Shown: piece by piece, positions 1-7,281 of the stretch
Layout: each line of letters starts with the position of its first letter
Numbering within the stretch: the first letter of the stretch is position 1
Assembly: GCA_012274205.1 (NCBI GenBank)
Contig: JAAOZY010000416.1
Location: forward strand, 1 to 8,012
DNA length: 8,012 bases
Origin: Betaproteobacteria bacterium
GTDB lineage: Bacteria > Pseudomonadota > Gammaproteobacteria > Burkholderiales > SG8-39
Reading direction: 5' to 3'
Translations under genes and position numbers: made by a program
The notes under the pieces: model-generated
Seen by the model: only the letters and a program-made list of their open reading frames with translations
Databases searched by the model: none
Told to the model about the DNA's origin: nothing

Positions 1-335
1 AACGGCAGCAGCACCACGGCGCGAATGGCGGATTTGAACTTAATGTTCTGGTTCAGCAGGATCGCCAGCCACAGGCCGAGTACGAACTTGATGCTGCTCG
101 CAACGATCGTATAGAACAGCGTGTTGAACAGCGACAGCCGCGCCACGGCGTCGCCGAACAGGAATTGGTAGTTGTCCAGTCCGACCCATACGCCGGCGCG
201 GCCCACCTTGGTGTCGGTAAAACCCAGCCAGGTTCCCAGCCCGAGCGGATAGGTCAGGAACAGGAGCAGCAATACGGACCCCGGCAGCATGAACATGAAA
301 CCGAGGAAATTGCGATTTTCGAGTAATCGGCGCAC
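1..335 (-). CDS. ABC sugar transporter permease, MalF/UgpA type (partial, N-terminal part only)
   Basis: Only the first ~111 residues are visible; the gene continues past the left edge. I chose a GTG start at 335, giving VRRLLENRNFLGFMFMLPG followed by a hydrophobic first membrane segment (about residues 14-38) and then the loop element GLDNYQFLFGD and NTLFYTIVASSIKFVLG. This layout is typical of the first permease of CUT1 carbohydrate importers: a short cytoplasmic start, a first helix beginning around LPG, an N-x-Y-x-F loop, then an NT-x-x-YT second helix. It would form half of the membrane channel with a second permease that should lie further left. It follows the solute-binding protein in the same direction after a 98-bp gap that contains a strong hairpin. 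The start is uncertain: the upstream AGAAAG is a poor ribosome site, and an ATG at 296 would remove part of the N-terminus. The family call is firm and the substrate is unknown. Confidence 0.85.
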   Translation of the reverse strand, partial: MRRLLENRNFLGFMFMLPGSVLLLLFLTYPLGLGTWLGFTDTKVGRAGVWVGLDNYQFLFGDAVARLSLFNTLFYTIVASSIKFVLGLWLAILLNQNIKFKSAIRAVVLLP

Positions 336-392
336 GAACTTTCTGGCGTTTGTGGTTTGAGCCCAGGCGCAGCGCGCGCGCCTCGGCTCAAA

Positions 393-422
393 CCTCTGCC
401 CGGCATATCGGCCGGGCAGAGG
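393..422 (-). promoter_or_regulatory. Perfect 12-bp hairpin between binding-protein and permease genes
   Basis: CCTCTGCCCGGC (393-404) and GCCGGGCAGAGG (411-422) are exact reverse complements around a 6-nt loop, ATATCG. On the transcribed strand it starts 11 bp after the solute-binding-protein stop and is followed only by TTTG, so it lacks the U-run of a good intrinsic terminator. In importer operons, a stem-loop here commonly protects the upstream mRNA or partly terminates, giving more binding protein than permease. That role is inferred from position; the structure itself is seen directly. Confidence 0.75.
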
Positions 423-433
423 AACGCGCTTTC

Positions 434-1762
434 CTATACCTTGTAGTAACGCTGAGCCCGCTGCTCGGCGCGCTCGGCGGCCTCCTTCGGCGTCTTCGAA
501 CCCGAGGCGGCTTCCGCCACCATATTGACCACGATGAAGTCGGCCATCGCGGCGGCCGAGGCGTAGCCCATGGTGCCGGCGAAGCCGTTCGGAATCATGA
601 TCTTCATCGCGTCGCGGTAGGGCGTGTTCTTCGGATCGGCGGTCCAAATCGGATTCGATTCGTAGGCCTTGAGCGGCTGCGTCACATAGCCGTTGGCTGC
701 TTGCTGCCACGGTTCGTACTGTTCCTTCTCCATCATGAAGCGCAGATATTCCTTGGCCGCATTCGGGTACTTGCTGTACTTGAATATCATCATCGGGAAG
801 AACAGATGCAGCTCTGTCGGATGCCCGACCGGACCAACCGGGAAGTGGGCGTGCTGGATGTCTTCCGCCATCGCCTTCAGCTTCGCATCGGTCGAGTTTT
901 TCGCGGCGTAATAGATCGAGATGCCGTTGTAGGTCAGGCTGAGGTCGCCGGCGAGAAACGCCTTGTTGTTGTTCGGGTCGAGCCAGGACAGCGTGCCCGG
1001 GATGAAGGTTGCATACAGCGCCTTCGCGTACTCGAGCGCCTTGATCGTCTCGGGGCTGTTGATGGCGACATTATTCTTCTCGTCGACCAGCTTGCCGCCG
1101 AACGCCCATAGCAGCGAGTGGCACCAACAGTTGCCGTCGCCGGTGGCGTTGCCGAGCGCGAAGCCGCCGGGCGTGCCTTTGGCCTTGAGCGCCTGCATCA
1201 ATTTGAGGAAGCCGTCGGTATCCTTCGGGAAGGTGCTGAATCCTGCGGCCTTCACCTGGCTCTCGCGATAGACGACGGCGTTGCCGGCGCAGCCCATCGG
1301 GACCGCGACCCATTTGCCCTTGTCGATGCCGTAGGCCCTGGCCGCGTCGTACCAGCCGCCGTATTTCGCGCCGAGATAGTTGCAGACATCGGACACGTCG
1401 ACCAGCTTGTCCGGATACTGGTGCGCGTCTTCGAAGGTGCTGATGATGATGTCGGGGCCGCTGCCGATATTGGCCGCCACGGCGGCCTTCGGCCGCACGT
1501 CTTCCCAGCCTTCGGCGTCCAGGCGTACTTCGATACCGGTTTTTTCGGTGAATTTCTTCGTGTTCGCGAGCCACAGGTCGCCATCGCCCTGAACGAACTG
1601 CTTCCAGCGCAGCACGCGCAGCTTGGCACCTTTTTCCGCTTTCAGATGGAGCGCCGGCGCGGCACCCGCTTTCTTGTCCGCGGCGAGCACATCGCCCGTG
1701 GCGGCGCCGGCGGCGAGGCCGGCGGACATTTTCAGGAAATTGCGACGATCGATGTTGCTCAT
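434..1762 (-). CDS. Extracellular solute-binding protein family 1, Tat-exported, of a sugar ABC importer
   Basis: A 442-residue periplasmic receptor expected to capture a carbohydrate and hand it to the membrane permeases. The N-terminus carries a twin-arginine signal, DRRNFLK at residues 5-11, followed by the alanine/glycine-rich stretch MSAGLAAGAATGDVLAA and a probable cleavage site near residue 28. The mature part starts with LRVLRWKQFVQGD and has KFTEKTGIEVRLDAEGW, as in family-1 binding proteins, where an early strand is followed by a helix and 'F-x-x-x-TGI-x-V'. PDIIISTFEDAHQYPDKLVDVSDV is the usual 'D-I-x' ligand-cleft region. Length is normal for the family. The ATG is well supported by an AAGGAGG site 7 nt upstream (1770-1776), which fits a highly expressed protein. 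It lies 24 bp after the ATPase gene and before the permease. The substrate cannot be read from the sequence; the neighbouring enzymes suggest a deoxysugar or sugar acid. Tat rather than Sec export implies folding before export. Confidence 0.9.
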   Translation of the reverse strand: MSNIDRRNFLKMSAGLAAGAATGDVLAADKKAGAAPALHLKAEKGAKLRVLRWKQFVQGDGDLWLANTKKFTEKTGIEVRLDAEGWEDVRPKAAVAANIGSGPDIIISTFEDAHQYPDKLVDVSDVCNYLGAKYGGWYDAARAYGIDKGKWVAVPMGCAGNAVVYRESQVKAAGFSTFPKDTDGFLKLMQALKAKGTPGGFALGNATGDGNCWCHSLLWAFGGKLVDEKNNVAINSPETIKALEYAKALYATFIPGTLSWLDPNNNKAFLAGDLSLTYNGISIYYAAKNSTDAKLKAMAEDIQHAHFPVGPVGHPTELHLFFPMMIFKYSKYPNAAKEYLRFMMEKEQYEPWQQAANGYVTQPLKAYESNPIWTADPKNTPYRDAMKIMIPNGFAGTMGYASAAAMADFIVVNMVAEAASGSKTPKEAAERAEQRAQRYYKV

Positions 1763-1769
1763 AGGTATT

Positions 1770-1776
1770 CCTCCTT
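1770..1776 (-). promoter_or_regulatory. Strong ribosome binding site of the solute-binding protein
   Basis: On the minus strand AAGGAGG lies 7 nt before the ATG at 1762, in the 24-bp gap after the ATPase gene. It is the strongest Shine-Dalgarno sequence of the transporter operon and fixes the start codon. It fits the need for excess binding protein over ATPase and permease. Confidence 0.8.
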
Positions 1777-1786
1777 TTGGTTGTTG

Positions 1787-2842
<1,056 letters not shown>

Positions 2843-2844
2843 GG

Positions 2845-3546
2845 CTATTTACCTGGTGTCCATTCCTTGATGTAGCGATTGTGCGTTTGGTTCATATGCC
2901 GGCGCATCGCGCTGCGCGCGCCGCGCGCATCGCGCCGCCCCACCGCATCCACGATCGCCTGGTGCTCGCGCACCGTCTCGGCCGCCATTTTCGGGTACTC
3001 GAGCTTGCGCTCCAGGCTGCGGTAAAGCGGCCCCATGCGCTGCTCCCACAGCGTCTGCACCACCAGCACCAGCGCGCTGTTGCCGCCGGCCTCGGCAATG
3101 CCGACATGGAACAGCCGGTCGGCCTCCAGTGGGTTATGGTCGCGCTTGCTCTCCTTGATCATGGCGGCGTGGGCGGCGCGTATCGCGCGCTGCTGCACCG
3201 GGCTGGCGTTCTTCGCCGCGAGCGCGGCACATTCGCCCTCGATCAGCCAGCGCGCGCGTATCACCTCGAACGGCCCCGAATCGCCCCGCAGCGCGTCGCG
3301 CCGGCCCTGCGCACCCGGCAGCGTCACGTAGATGCCCGAGCCTACGCGCACGTCGAGCACGCCCTCCACTTCCAGCGCGATCAGCGCTTCGCGCACCGAG
3401 GGCCGGGAGACGCCGAGCTGCTTCGCCAGTTTGCGCTCCGGGGGCAGGCGCGACCCCGGTGTGTACCCGCCTTCGCTGATCATGCCGCTGATCTGATCGG
3501 CGATCTGGCGGTAGAGGCGGCGCGGCTCGACGGTCTGCAGCGGCAT
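2845..3546 (-). CDS. GntR-family transcriptional regulator, FadR subfamily with FCD effector domain
   Basis: A 233-residue regulator. Residues about 10-75 form the GntR winged helix (PGSRLPPERKLAKQLGVS, RPSVREALIALEVEGV, then the wing VGSGIYV). Residues about 90-220 form the all-helical FCD domain with DRLFHVGIAEAGGN and EHQAIVDAVGRRD. The four usual FCD metal ligands are present: Asp143, His147, His195 and His217. The domain therefore probably binds a divalent metal that helps hold an organic-acid effector. It heads the transporter operon, lies divergent to the SDR gene, and a perfect FadR-type operator sits 70 bp upstream of its start. It is therefore the likely local and self regulator. 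FCD regulators usually sense sugar acids or other carboxylates, which would suit a keto-acid intermediate of the neighbouring enzymes; the effector is not identifiable. There is no clear ribosome site before the ATG at 3546, which is the first in-frame ATG after the predicted promoter. Confidence 0.92.
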   Translation of the reverse strand: MPLQTVEPRRLYRQIADQISGMISEGGYTPGSRLPPERKLAKQLGVSRPSVREALIALEVEGVLDVRVGSGIYVTLPGAQGRRDALRGDSGPFEVIRARWLIEGECAALAAKNASPVQQRAIRAAHAAMIKESKRDHNPLEADRLFHVGIAEAGGNSALVLVVQTLWEQRMGPLYRSLERKLEYPKMAAETVREHQAIVDAVGRRDARGARSAMRRHMNQTHNRYIKEWTPGK

Positions 3547-3584
3547 GAATTATGTTTGTTGTGGAATGGCCGAAAGAGGGGGCA

Positions 3585-3614
3585 AGCATAGTCGGGGCCT
3601 CGGACTCCGGTCAA
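3585..3614 (-). promoter_or_regulatory. Sigma-70-type promoter of the regulator-transporter operon
   Basis: On the minus strand, -35 TTGACC (3609-3614, 5/6 to TTGACA) and -10 TATGCT (3585-3590, 4/6 to TATAAT) are separated by 18 bp. Transcription should start near 3578, leaving a leader of about 30 nt before the regulator ATG. The FadR-type operator begins 1 bp upstream of the -35 box, so bound regulator would contact or block RNA polymerase. Assigned by eye from consensus matches. Confidence 0.55.
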
Positions 3615-3615
3615 G

Positions 3616-3626
3616 TGGTCCGACCA
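3616..3626. promoter_or_regulatory. FadR-subfamily GntR operator (TGGTCCGACCA)
   Basis: TGGTCCGACCA is an exact palindrome (TGGTC-C-GACCA) and matches the FadR/PdhR/LldR-type consensus TGGTNNNACCA at every fixed base. It lies in the divergent region between an FCD-type GntR regulator and the SDR gene, exactly where its operator is expected. It abuts the -35 box of the leftward promoter. It would also overlap the -35 region of a rightward promoter using TATCAT at 3637-3642, so one dimer could control both directions. Confidence 0.8.
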
Positions 3627-3629
3627 ATT

Positions 3630-3725
3630 TTGCGCGTATCATCGCGTCCTGCGGCAGCGGCGCAACGCTGCTGCACCGCAACAACCGCGCCGCGGTGCGG
3701 GGCTCGTCGCCATTGCGCGTATCAT
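3630..3725 (+). repeat. 13-bp direct repeat TTGCGCGTATCAT in the divergent region, with possible -10 boxes
   Basis: TTGCGCGTATCAT occurs at 3630-3642 and again at 3713-3725, 83 bp apart, in the leader of the SDR gene. Each copy contains TATCAT, a 5/6 match to a -10 box; neither has a convincing -35 box, although the operator covers that place for the first copy. Between the copies, GCACCGC (3673-3679) and GCGGTGC (3692-3698) form an exact inverted repeat. The copies could be tandem start sites, binding sites, or a chance local duplication. The second copy ends 10 bp before the SDR ribosome site (GGGAG, 3736-3740). Confidence 0.5.
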
Positions 3726-3747
3726 TCGCAGAAACGGGAGAAAACCG

Positions 3748-4488
3748 ATGGGCGGTAGGCTGGCGGGCAAGACAGCATTTATCACCGCGGCAGGGCAGGG
3801 CATGGGCAAGGCGGCCGCGCTCGCGTTTGCCGCGGAGGACGCGAAAGTTTGGGCGACCGACGTCAATCCGGGCCCGCTGCGCAGCCTCGAAGGTGCCGCG
3901 GGCATCAGCATCCGGCAACTCGACGCCACCGACGAGCGCGCGATCACGGCGCTCGCGGCCGAGGTCGGCACGGTGGACGTGCTGCTCAACTGCGCCGGCT
4001 ACGTGCATCACGGCAGCATCCTCGATTGCGCACCCGCGGACTGGGACTTCAGCATGAATGTGAACCTGCGCTCCATGTACCTGGTGACGCGCGCCTTCCT
4101 GCCGGGCATGCTGGCGCAGAAGCGCGGCTCGATCATCAATATGGCCTCGATCGCATCCAGCCTGCGCGGCCTGCCCAATCGCTTTGTTTACGGCACCTCC
4201 AAGGCGGCCGTGATCGGCCTGAGCAAGGCGATCGCGGCCGATTACGTGAAGCAGGGCATACGCTGCAATGCAGTCTGTCCCGGCACCATCGACACGCCCT
4301 CGCTCGCGGAGCGCATCAATGCCCTGCCCGATCCGGCGCAGGCACGCAAGGACTTTGTCGCGCGCCAGCCCATGGGGCGTCTGGGCACGGTGGACGACAT
4401 GGTGCCTTTGTTCGTGTACCTCGCCTCGGATGAGTCCGCGTTCGCCACCGGGACCACCTTTTCGATCGACGGCGGCATGACGATTTAG
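3748..4488 (+). CDS. SDR-family dehydrogenase, probable 2-keto-3-deoxy-L-fuconate (or rhamnonate) dehydrogenase
   Basis: A 246-residue classical short-chain dehydrogenase. The cofactor loop is TAAGQGMG (residues 13-20); Asp38 in WATDVN indicates NAD rather than NADP; NCAG lies at 81-84. The catalytic set is Asn106, Ser134, Tyr148 and Lys152 (YGTSK). The stretches TAAGQG, NCAGYVHHGSILDC, GLPNRFVYGTSKAAVIGLSKA and ARQPMGRLG are typical of the group holding bacterial 2-keto-3-deoxy-L-fuconate dehydrogenases and animal DHRS6/BDH2. In the fucose route the enzyme oxidises the C4 hydroxyl of the 2-keto-3-deoxy acid to give the 2,4-diketo acid. The next gene is a fumarylacetoacetate-hydrolase-family protein, which would cleave that product, so context supports this call over a generic 3-hydroxybutyrate dehydrogenase. 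The ATG has GGGAG 7 nt upstream. Control by the divergent FCD regulator is likely. The family is certain; the substrate is inferred. Confidence 0.88.
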   Translation: MGGRLAGKTAFITAAGQGMGKAAALAFAAEDAKVWATDVNPGPLRSLEGAAGISIRQLDATDERAITALAAEVGTVDVLLNCAGYVHHGSILDCAPADWDFSMNVNLRSMYLVTRAFLPGMLAQKRGSIINMASIASSLRGLPNRFVYGTSKAAVIGLSKAIAADYVKQGIRCNAVCPGTIDTPSLAERINALPDPAQARKDFVARQPMGRLGTVDDMVPLFVYLASDESAFATGTTFSIDGGMTI

Positions 4489-4705
4489 ACGCTGGGGGCA
4501 CTGTTTCCAGGCGGCGCGAGGCAGAAACCGGCCGCCGTTCCCTGCCATTCCTGCCCTTGACGGGTTCCGCCAGCGGTAAAACCGGGACGCTGCGATGGAA
4601 ATCGATGGAAACAGTTGGGGATTTGCCGATTGCTAAGTAAAATGCCGGGAATCGCGGAATAAATTGCCCTGCATTTCAGTCCGGGTCCCTAGCAACGGAG
4701 AAAAC
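4489..4705 (+). promoter_or_regulatory. Intergenic region with candidate promoter and repeats before the hydrolase gene
   Basis: This 217-bp gap holds a candidate promoter: -35 TTGGGG (4615-4620) and -10 TAAAAT (4638-4643, 5/6) with a 17-bp spacer, giving a start near 4650 and a leader of about 55 nt. Just upstream is CGATGGAAA repeated twice at 10-bp spacing (4593-4601, 4603-4611), about one helical turn. TGGAAACAGT (4606-4615) is the exact reverse complement of ACTGTTTCCA (4500-4509), 96 bp apart. These could be regulator sites or the base of a long hairpin. GGCGGC (4511-4516) with a downstream GCCGCC could form a weak stem but has no U-run, so I do not call a terminator. The hydrolase gene may therefore be transcribed separately from the SDR gene. 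Confidence 0.45.
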
Positions 4706-5554
4706 ATGAAACTTTGTCGTTACGGTAAGAATGGCTTCGAGAAGCCGGGCATGATCGATGCCCAGGGCAACATCCGCGAGCTGTCCGCCGTGGTGGAGCA
4801 GATCGACCAGGGGACGATTTCGCCGGCCGGGCTGGCGAAACTGCGCAAGATCAAGGCCGAAACGCTGCCGCTGGTGAAGGGCGAGCCGCGTCTGGGCGTG
4901 CCCTATGTAGGCATATCCAAGTTCGTCGCCATCGGCCTGAATTTCGCCGACCACGCGCGCGAAGCGAACCTGCCGATCCCGGCCGAGCCGGTGGTATTCA
5001 TGAAAGCGACCACCTGCATCAACGGCCCGAACGACAAGGTCATCATCCCCAAGCACTCGACCAAACTCGACTGGGAGGTGGAGCTGGGCGTGGTTATAGG
5101 CAGGAAGGCGCAGTACGTGTCCGAGGACAAGGCCATCGACTATGTCGCCGGCTATTGCGTGGTCAACGACGTATCCGAGCGCGCCTTCCAGATGCAGTCC
5201 AGCCAGTGGGACAAGGGCAAGGGCTGCGACACTTTCGGCCCGATCGGACCCTGGCTGGTGACGACCGACGAGATCCGCGATCCGCAGAACCTGGACATGT
5301 GGCTGGACGTGAACGGCCGGCGCATGCAGAAGGGCAATACGCGCACCATGATATTCGGCGTCGCCAAGCTGGTGTCCTATTGCAGCCAGTACATGACGCT
5401 GATGCCGGGGGACATTCTTACCACCGGCACTCCGCCGGGCGTGGGCTTGGGCATGAAACCCGAGCCGGTATGGCTCAAGCCGGGCGACGTGATGAATCTG
5501 GGCATCCAGGGCCTGGGCGAGCAGCGCCAGGAAGTGGTCGCTCACACAGGCTAA
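4706..5554 (+). CDS. Fumarylacetoacetate-hydrolase-family enzyme, probable 2,4-diketo-3-deoxy-L-fuconate/rhamnonate hydrolase
   Basis: A 282-residue cytoplasmic enzyme of the FAH family. The ATG at 4706 was chosen because GGAG lies 5 nt before it and the protein then begins MKLCRYGKNG, as relatives do; an upstream ATG at 4664 would add an unlikely tail. A small N-terminal domain (about 1-65) precedes the catalytic fold. Metal and active-site elements are GLNFADHAREAN (His83), DWEVELGVVIG (Glu124 and Glu126), VVNDVSER (Asp155), the KGCDTFGPIGPW loop (172-183) and TTGTPPGVGLG (239-249). Family members hydrolyse or decarboxylate 2,4-diketo acids using Mg or Mn. With a 2-keto-3-deoxy-acid dehydrogenase just upstream, the best reading is hydrolysis of 2,4-diketo-3-deoxy-fuconate or -rhamnonate to pyruvate and lactate. 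Homologues are often labelled ureidoglycolate lyase, a name with no support here because no purine genes are present. Family certain, substrate inferred. Confidence 0.88.
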   Translation: MKLCRYGKNGFEKPGMIDAQGNIRELSAVVEQIDQGTISPAGLAKLRKIKAETLPLVKGEPRLGVPYVGISKFVAIGLNFADHAREANLPIPAEPVVFMKATTCINGPNDKVIIPKHSTKLDWEVELGVVIGRKAQYVSEDKAIDYVAGYCVVNDVSERAFQMQSSQWDKGKGCDTFGPIGPWLVTTDEIRDPQNLDMWLDVNGRRMQKGNTRTMIFGVAKLVSYCSQYMTLMPGDILTTGTPPGVGLGMKPEPVWLKPGDVMNLGIQGLGEQRQEVVAHTG

Positions 5555-5635
5555 AGGCGCGCGAACGCAGAACTTTGATTCCGGCACGCGCGGGAGCCGC
5601 AGCTCAAGGTCGCGGCGCCCCCGGTCAATGCTCAC

Positions 5636-6880
5636 ATGAAAATCGCAGTATTGGGCGCCGGCGTGGTCGGCGTGACCAGCGCCTGGTATCTGGCGCGCGC
5701 CGGGCACGAGGTCACGGTCGTCGACCGGCAGGACGCCGCCGCGATGGAAACCAGTTTCGCCAACGGCGGGCAGATATCCATCAGCCACGCCGAGCCCTGG
5801 GCCAATCCGGCCACGCCGAAACAGATACTCAAATGGATCGGGCGCGAGGACTCGCCGATGCTGTTCCGCCTGCGCGCCGATCCGCACCAATGGGCCTGGG
5901 GGCTCGCCTTCCTGCGCGAGTGCCTGCCCGCGCGCACCCGCGCCAACGCGGCGCAGATCGCCGCGATCAACCGCCACAGCCGCAGCCAGCTGCTCGCCTT
6001 GCGCGCCGAGACCGGCATCCGCTACGACGCGCAGACGCGCGGCATCCTGCGCATCTATCAGGACCACAGTGCCCTCGACGAGGCGATCGTCGCCGCCGAG
6101 CTGGAGCGCGCGCACGGCATCGACCTGCGCGTGCTGAGCGCGGCGCAATGCGTGGAGTTGGAGCCGGCGCTGTCGGATTGCGCCGCGACGCTGGCCGGCG
6201 GCGTGCTGGCGCCGGCGGACGAGTCCGGCGACGCGCATGCGTTCACGCAGGCGCTGGCGGCGCTGTGCGCCGGGCGCGGCGTGCAGTTTCGCTACGCCAG
6301 CCCGATCCAGCGCATCGAGACCGACGGCGCTCGCGTGACGCGCGTGCGCCTCGCTCAGGGGGAGGCGCTCGCCGCCGACGCTTACGTGGTGGCGCTGGGC
6401 AGCTACAGCCCGCTGCTGCTGCGGCCCCTGGGCATTTCGATACCGGTATATCCGCTCAAGGGTTACTCGATCACGCTGCCGCTTGCCCCGGGCGACGTGG
6501 CGCCGCACGTCAGCGTGAGCGACGGCGCGCACAAGCTGGTCATGTCGCGCCTGGGCGAGCGCCTGCGCGTGGCCGGTACGGCCGAACTTGCCGGCTACGA
6601 CACCGCGATCAACGCGGTCCGCTGCCGCGCCATCGTCAAGCGCACCTTCGCGCTGTTTCCGCGCGCCGGCCGGCCGGAGGAGGCGCAGTTCTGGGCGGGA
6701 TTGCGGCCGGCAACGCCCGGCGGCGTGCCCTGCATCGGCCGCAGCCGCTACGCTAATCTCTATCTCAATACCGGCCATGGCACCCTGGGCTGGACCATGG
6801 CCTGCGGCTCGGGCGCGGCGATTGCGGATATCGTCAGCGGCAGGAAGCCGGAGACGGATTTTCGCTTCCTGGGCGCTTAG
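5636..6880 (+). CDS. dadA: D-amino-acid dehydrogenase (DadA type), FAD-dependent
   Basis: A 414-residue flavoprotein. The N-terminus MKIAVLGAGVVGVTSAWYLA is the FAD dinucleotide-binding strand-turn-helix with GAGVVG at 7-12, and Asp30 in VTVVDR is the ribose-binding acid. ETSFANGGQISISHAEPWANP (about 39-59) and NTGHGTLGWTMACGSG (378-393) are hallmark DadA segments; the latter closes over the flavin. The enzyme removes hydrogen from D-amino acids such as D-alanine, giving the 2-keto acid and ammonia, with electrons passed to the respiratory chain at the inner membrane. Length is slightly below the ~430 of E. coli DadA, but the end (GRKPETDFRFLGA) looks natural. It follows the hydrolase after 81 bp in which I see no promoter, and there is no good ribosome site before the ATG. 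Its presence beside a keto-deoxy-acid route is unexpected; related FAD oxidases acting on other substrates cannot be excluded. The gene ends 3-4 bp inside the overlapping end of the integrase remnant frame. Confidence 0.88.
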   Translation: MKIAVLGAGVVGVTSAWYLARAGHEVTVVDRQDAAAMETSFANGGQISISHAEPWANPATPKQILKWIGREDSPMLFRLRADPHQWAWGLAFLRECLPARTRANAAQIAAINRHSRSQLLALRAETGIRYDAQTRGILRIYQDHSALDEAIVAAELERAHGIDLRVLSAAQCVELEPALSDCAATLAGGVLAPADESGDAHAFTQALAALCAGRGVQFRYASPIQRIETDGARVTRVRLAQGEALAADAYVVALGSYSPLLLRPLGISIPVYPLKGYSITLPLAPGDVAPHVSVSDGAHKLVMSRLGERLRVAGTAELAGYDTAINAVRCRAIVKRTFALFPRAGRPEEAQFWAGLRPATPGGVPCIGRSRYANLYLNTGHGTLGWTMACGSGAAIADIVSGRKPETDFRFLGA

Positions 6881-7254
6881 AACAGGGGCGCGTGCCTTCC
6901 AGTTGCGCGAGTGACGCGCACTTCGTTCTCCGTGAACAGCACCGGAACGTGTTTGGGCCGTTTGGCGCGCAGCGCGCCATCCATCCAGGGCAGATCGACC
7001 AGCAGCAGCTCGCGATAAAGAAACAACAATGCAGACAAGGCCTGGTTCTGCGTCGAAGCTGCCGCGCGGGCATCCGTCGCAAGGTGCGACAGGAACGCTT
7101 CGACCTGGGCGCCGCCCATGTCGCGTGGGTGCTTCGTGCCATGAAAGAAGACGAACCGGCGTATCCAGTGCAAATAGCAGTCTTCCGTGCGCATGCTGTA
7201 GTGCTTCACGCGCAAGCGTTCGCGCACCTGGTCGAGCAGGCGTGGTGACGGCAT
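6877..7254 (-). pseudogene. intI: Integron integrase remnant, N-terminal core-binding domain only
   Basis: The 125-codon frame begins with a typical integron-integrase N-terminus: PRLLDQVRERLRVKHYSMRT, TEDCYLHWIRRFVFFHGTKHP, then TQNQALSALLFLYRELL and RAKRPKHVPVLFTENEV. This is the SAM-like core-binding domain of a tyrosine recombinase. The catalytic domain with its Arg-His-Arg-Tyr residues is missing; complete IntI proteins are about 320-340 residues. At codon 112-113 the frame goes wrong, because SLAQLEGT, a normal continuation, is read one frame over (about 6917-6891). The change is a net loss of 2 or gain of 1 base near 6918. Similarity then stops at about 6891, only some 10 bp from the dadA stop codon, so the rest was deleted. 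The ATG is well placed, with GGAGG 4 nt upstream (7259-7263). The product cannot recombine DNA. It points away from the cassettes, as intI normally does. Confidence 0.85.
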
Positions 7255-7281
7255 AACCCCTCCAGGTCTGTGGTCGCGAAA

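Noticed and set aside
4511..4540. Intrinsic terminator after the SDR gene (GGCGGC/GCCGCC)
   Set aside because: The stem is only 6 bp with a long loop and no run of T follows.
3550..4548. A 332-codon minus-strand frame opposite the SDR gene
   Set aside because: The SDR has complete catalytic and cofactor motifs; the antisense frame has none and runs through the control region.
4664..4705. Upstream ATG start for the FAH-family hydrolase
   Set aside because: ATG 4706 has GGAG 5 nt upstream and gives the family-like N-terminus MKLCRYGKNG; the extension looks untranslated.
5155..6756. A 533-codon plus-strand frame crossing the hydrolase-dadA boundary
   Set aside because: It is out of frame with both conserved genes and rich in Arg, Ala and Gly with no domain, as expected from high GC.
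4676..6778. A 700-codon open frame on the minus strand opposite the hydrolase and dadA genes
   Set aside because: It is a GC-rich antisense shadow: low-complexity Ala/Arg/His composition, no recognisable domain, and it overlaps two clearly conserved plus-strand genes.
6800..6880. Possible truncation of dadA by the integron junction
   Set aside because: The hallmark NTGHGTLGWTMACGSG is followed by a tail of normal length ending GRKPETDFRFLGA; nothing essential is missing.
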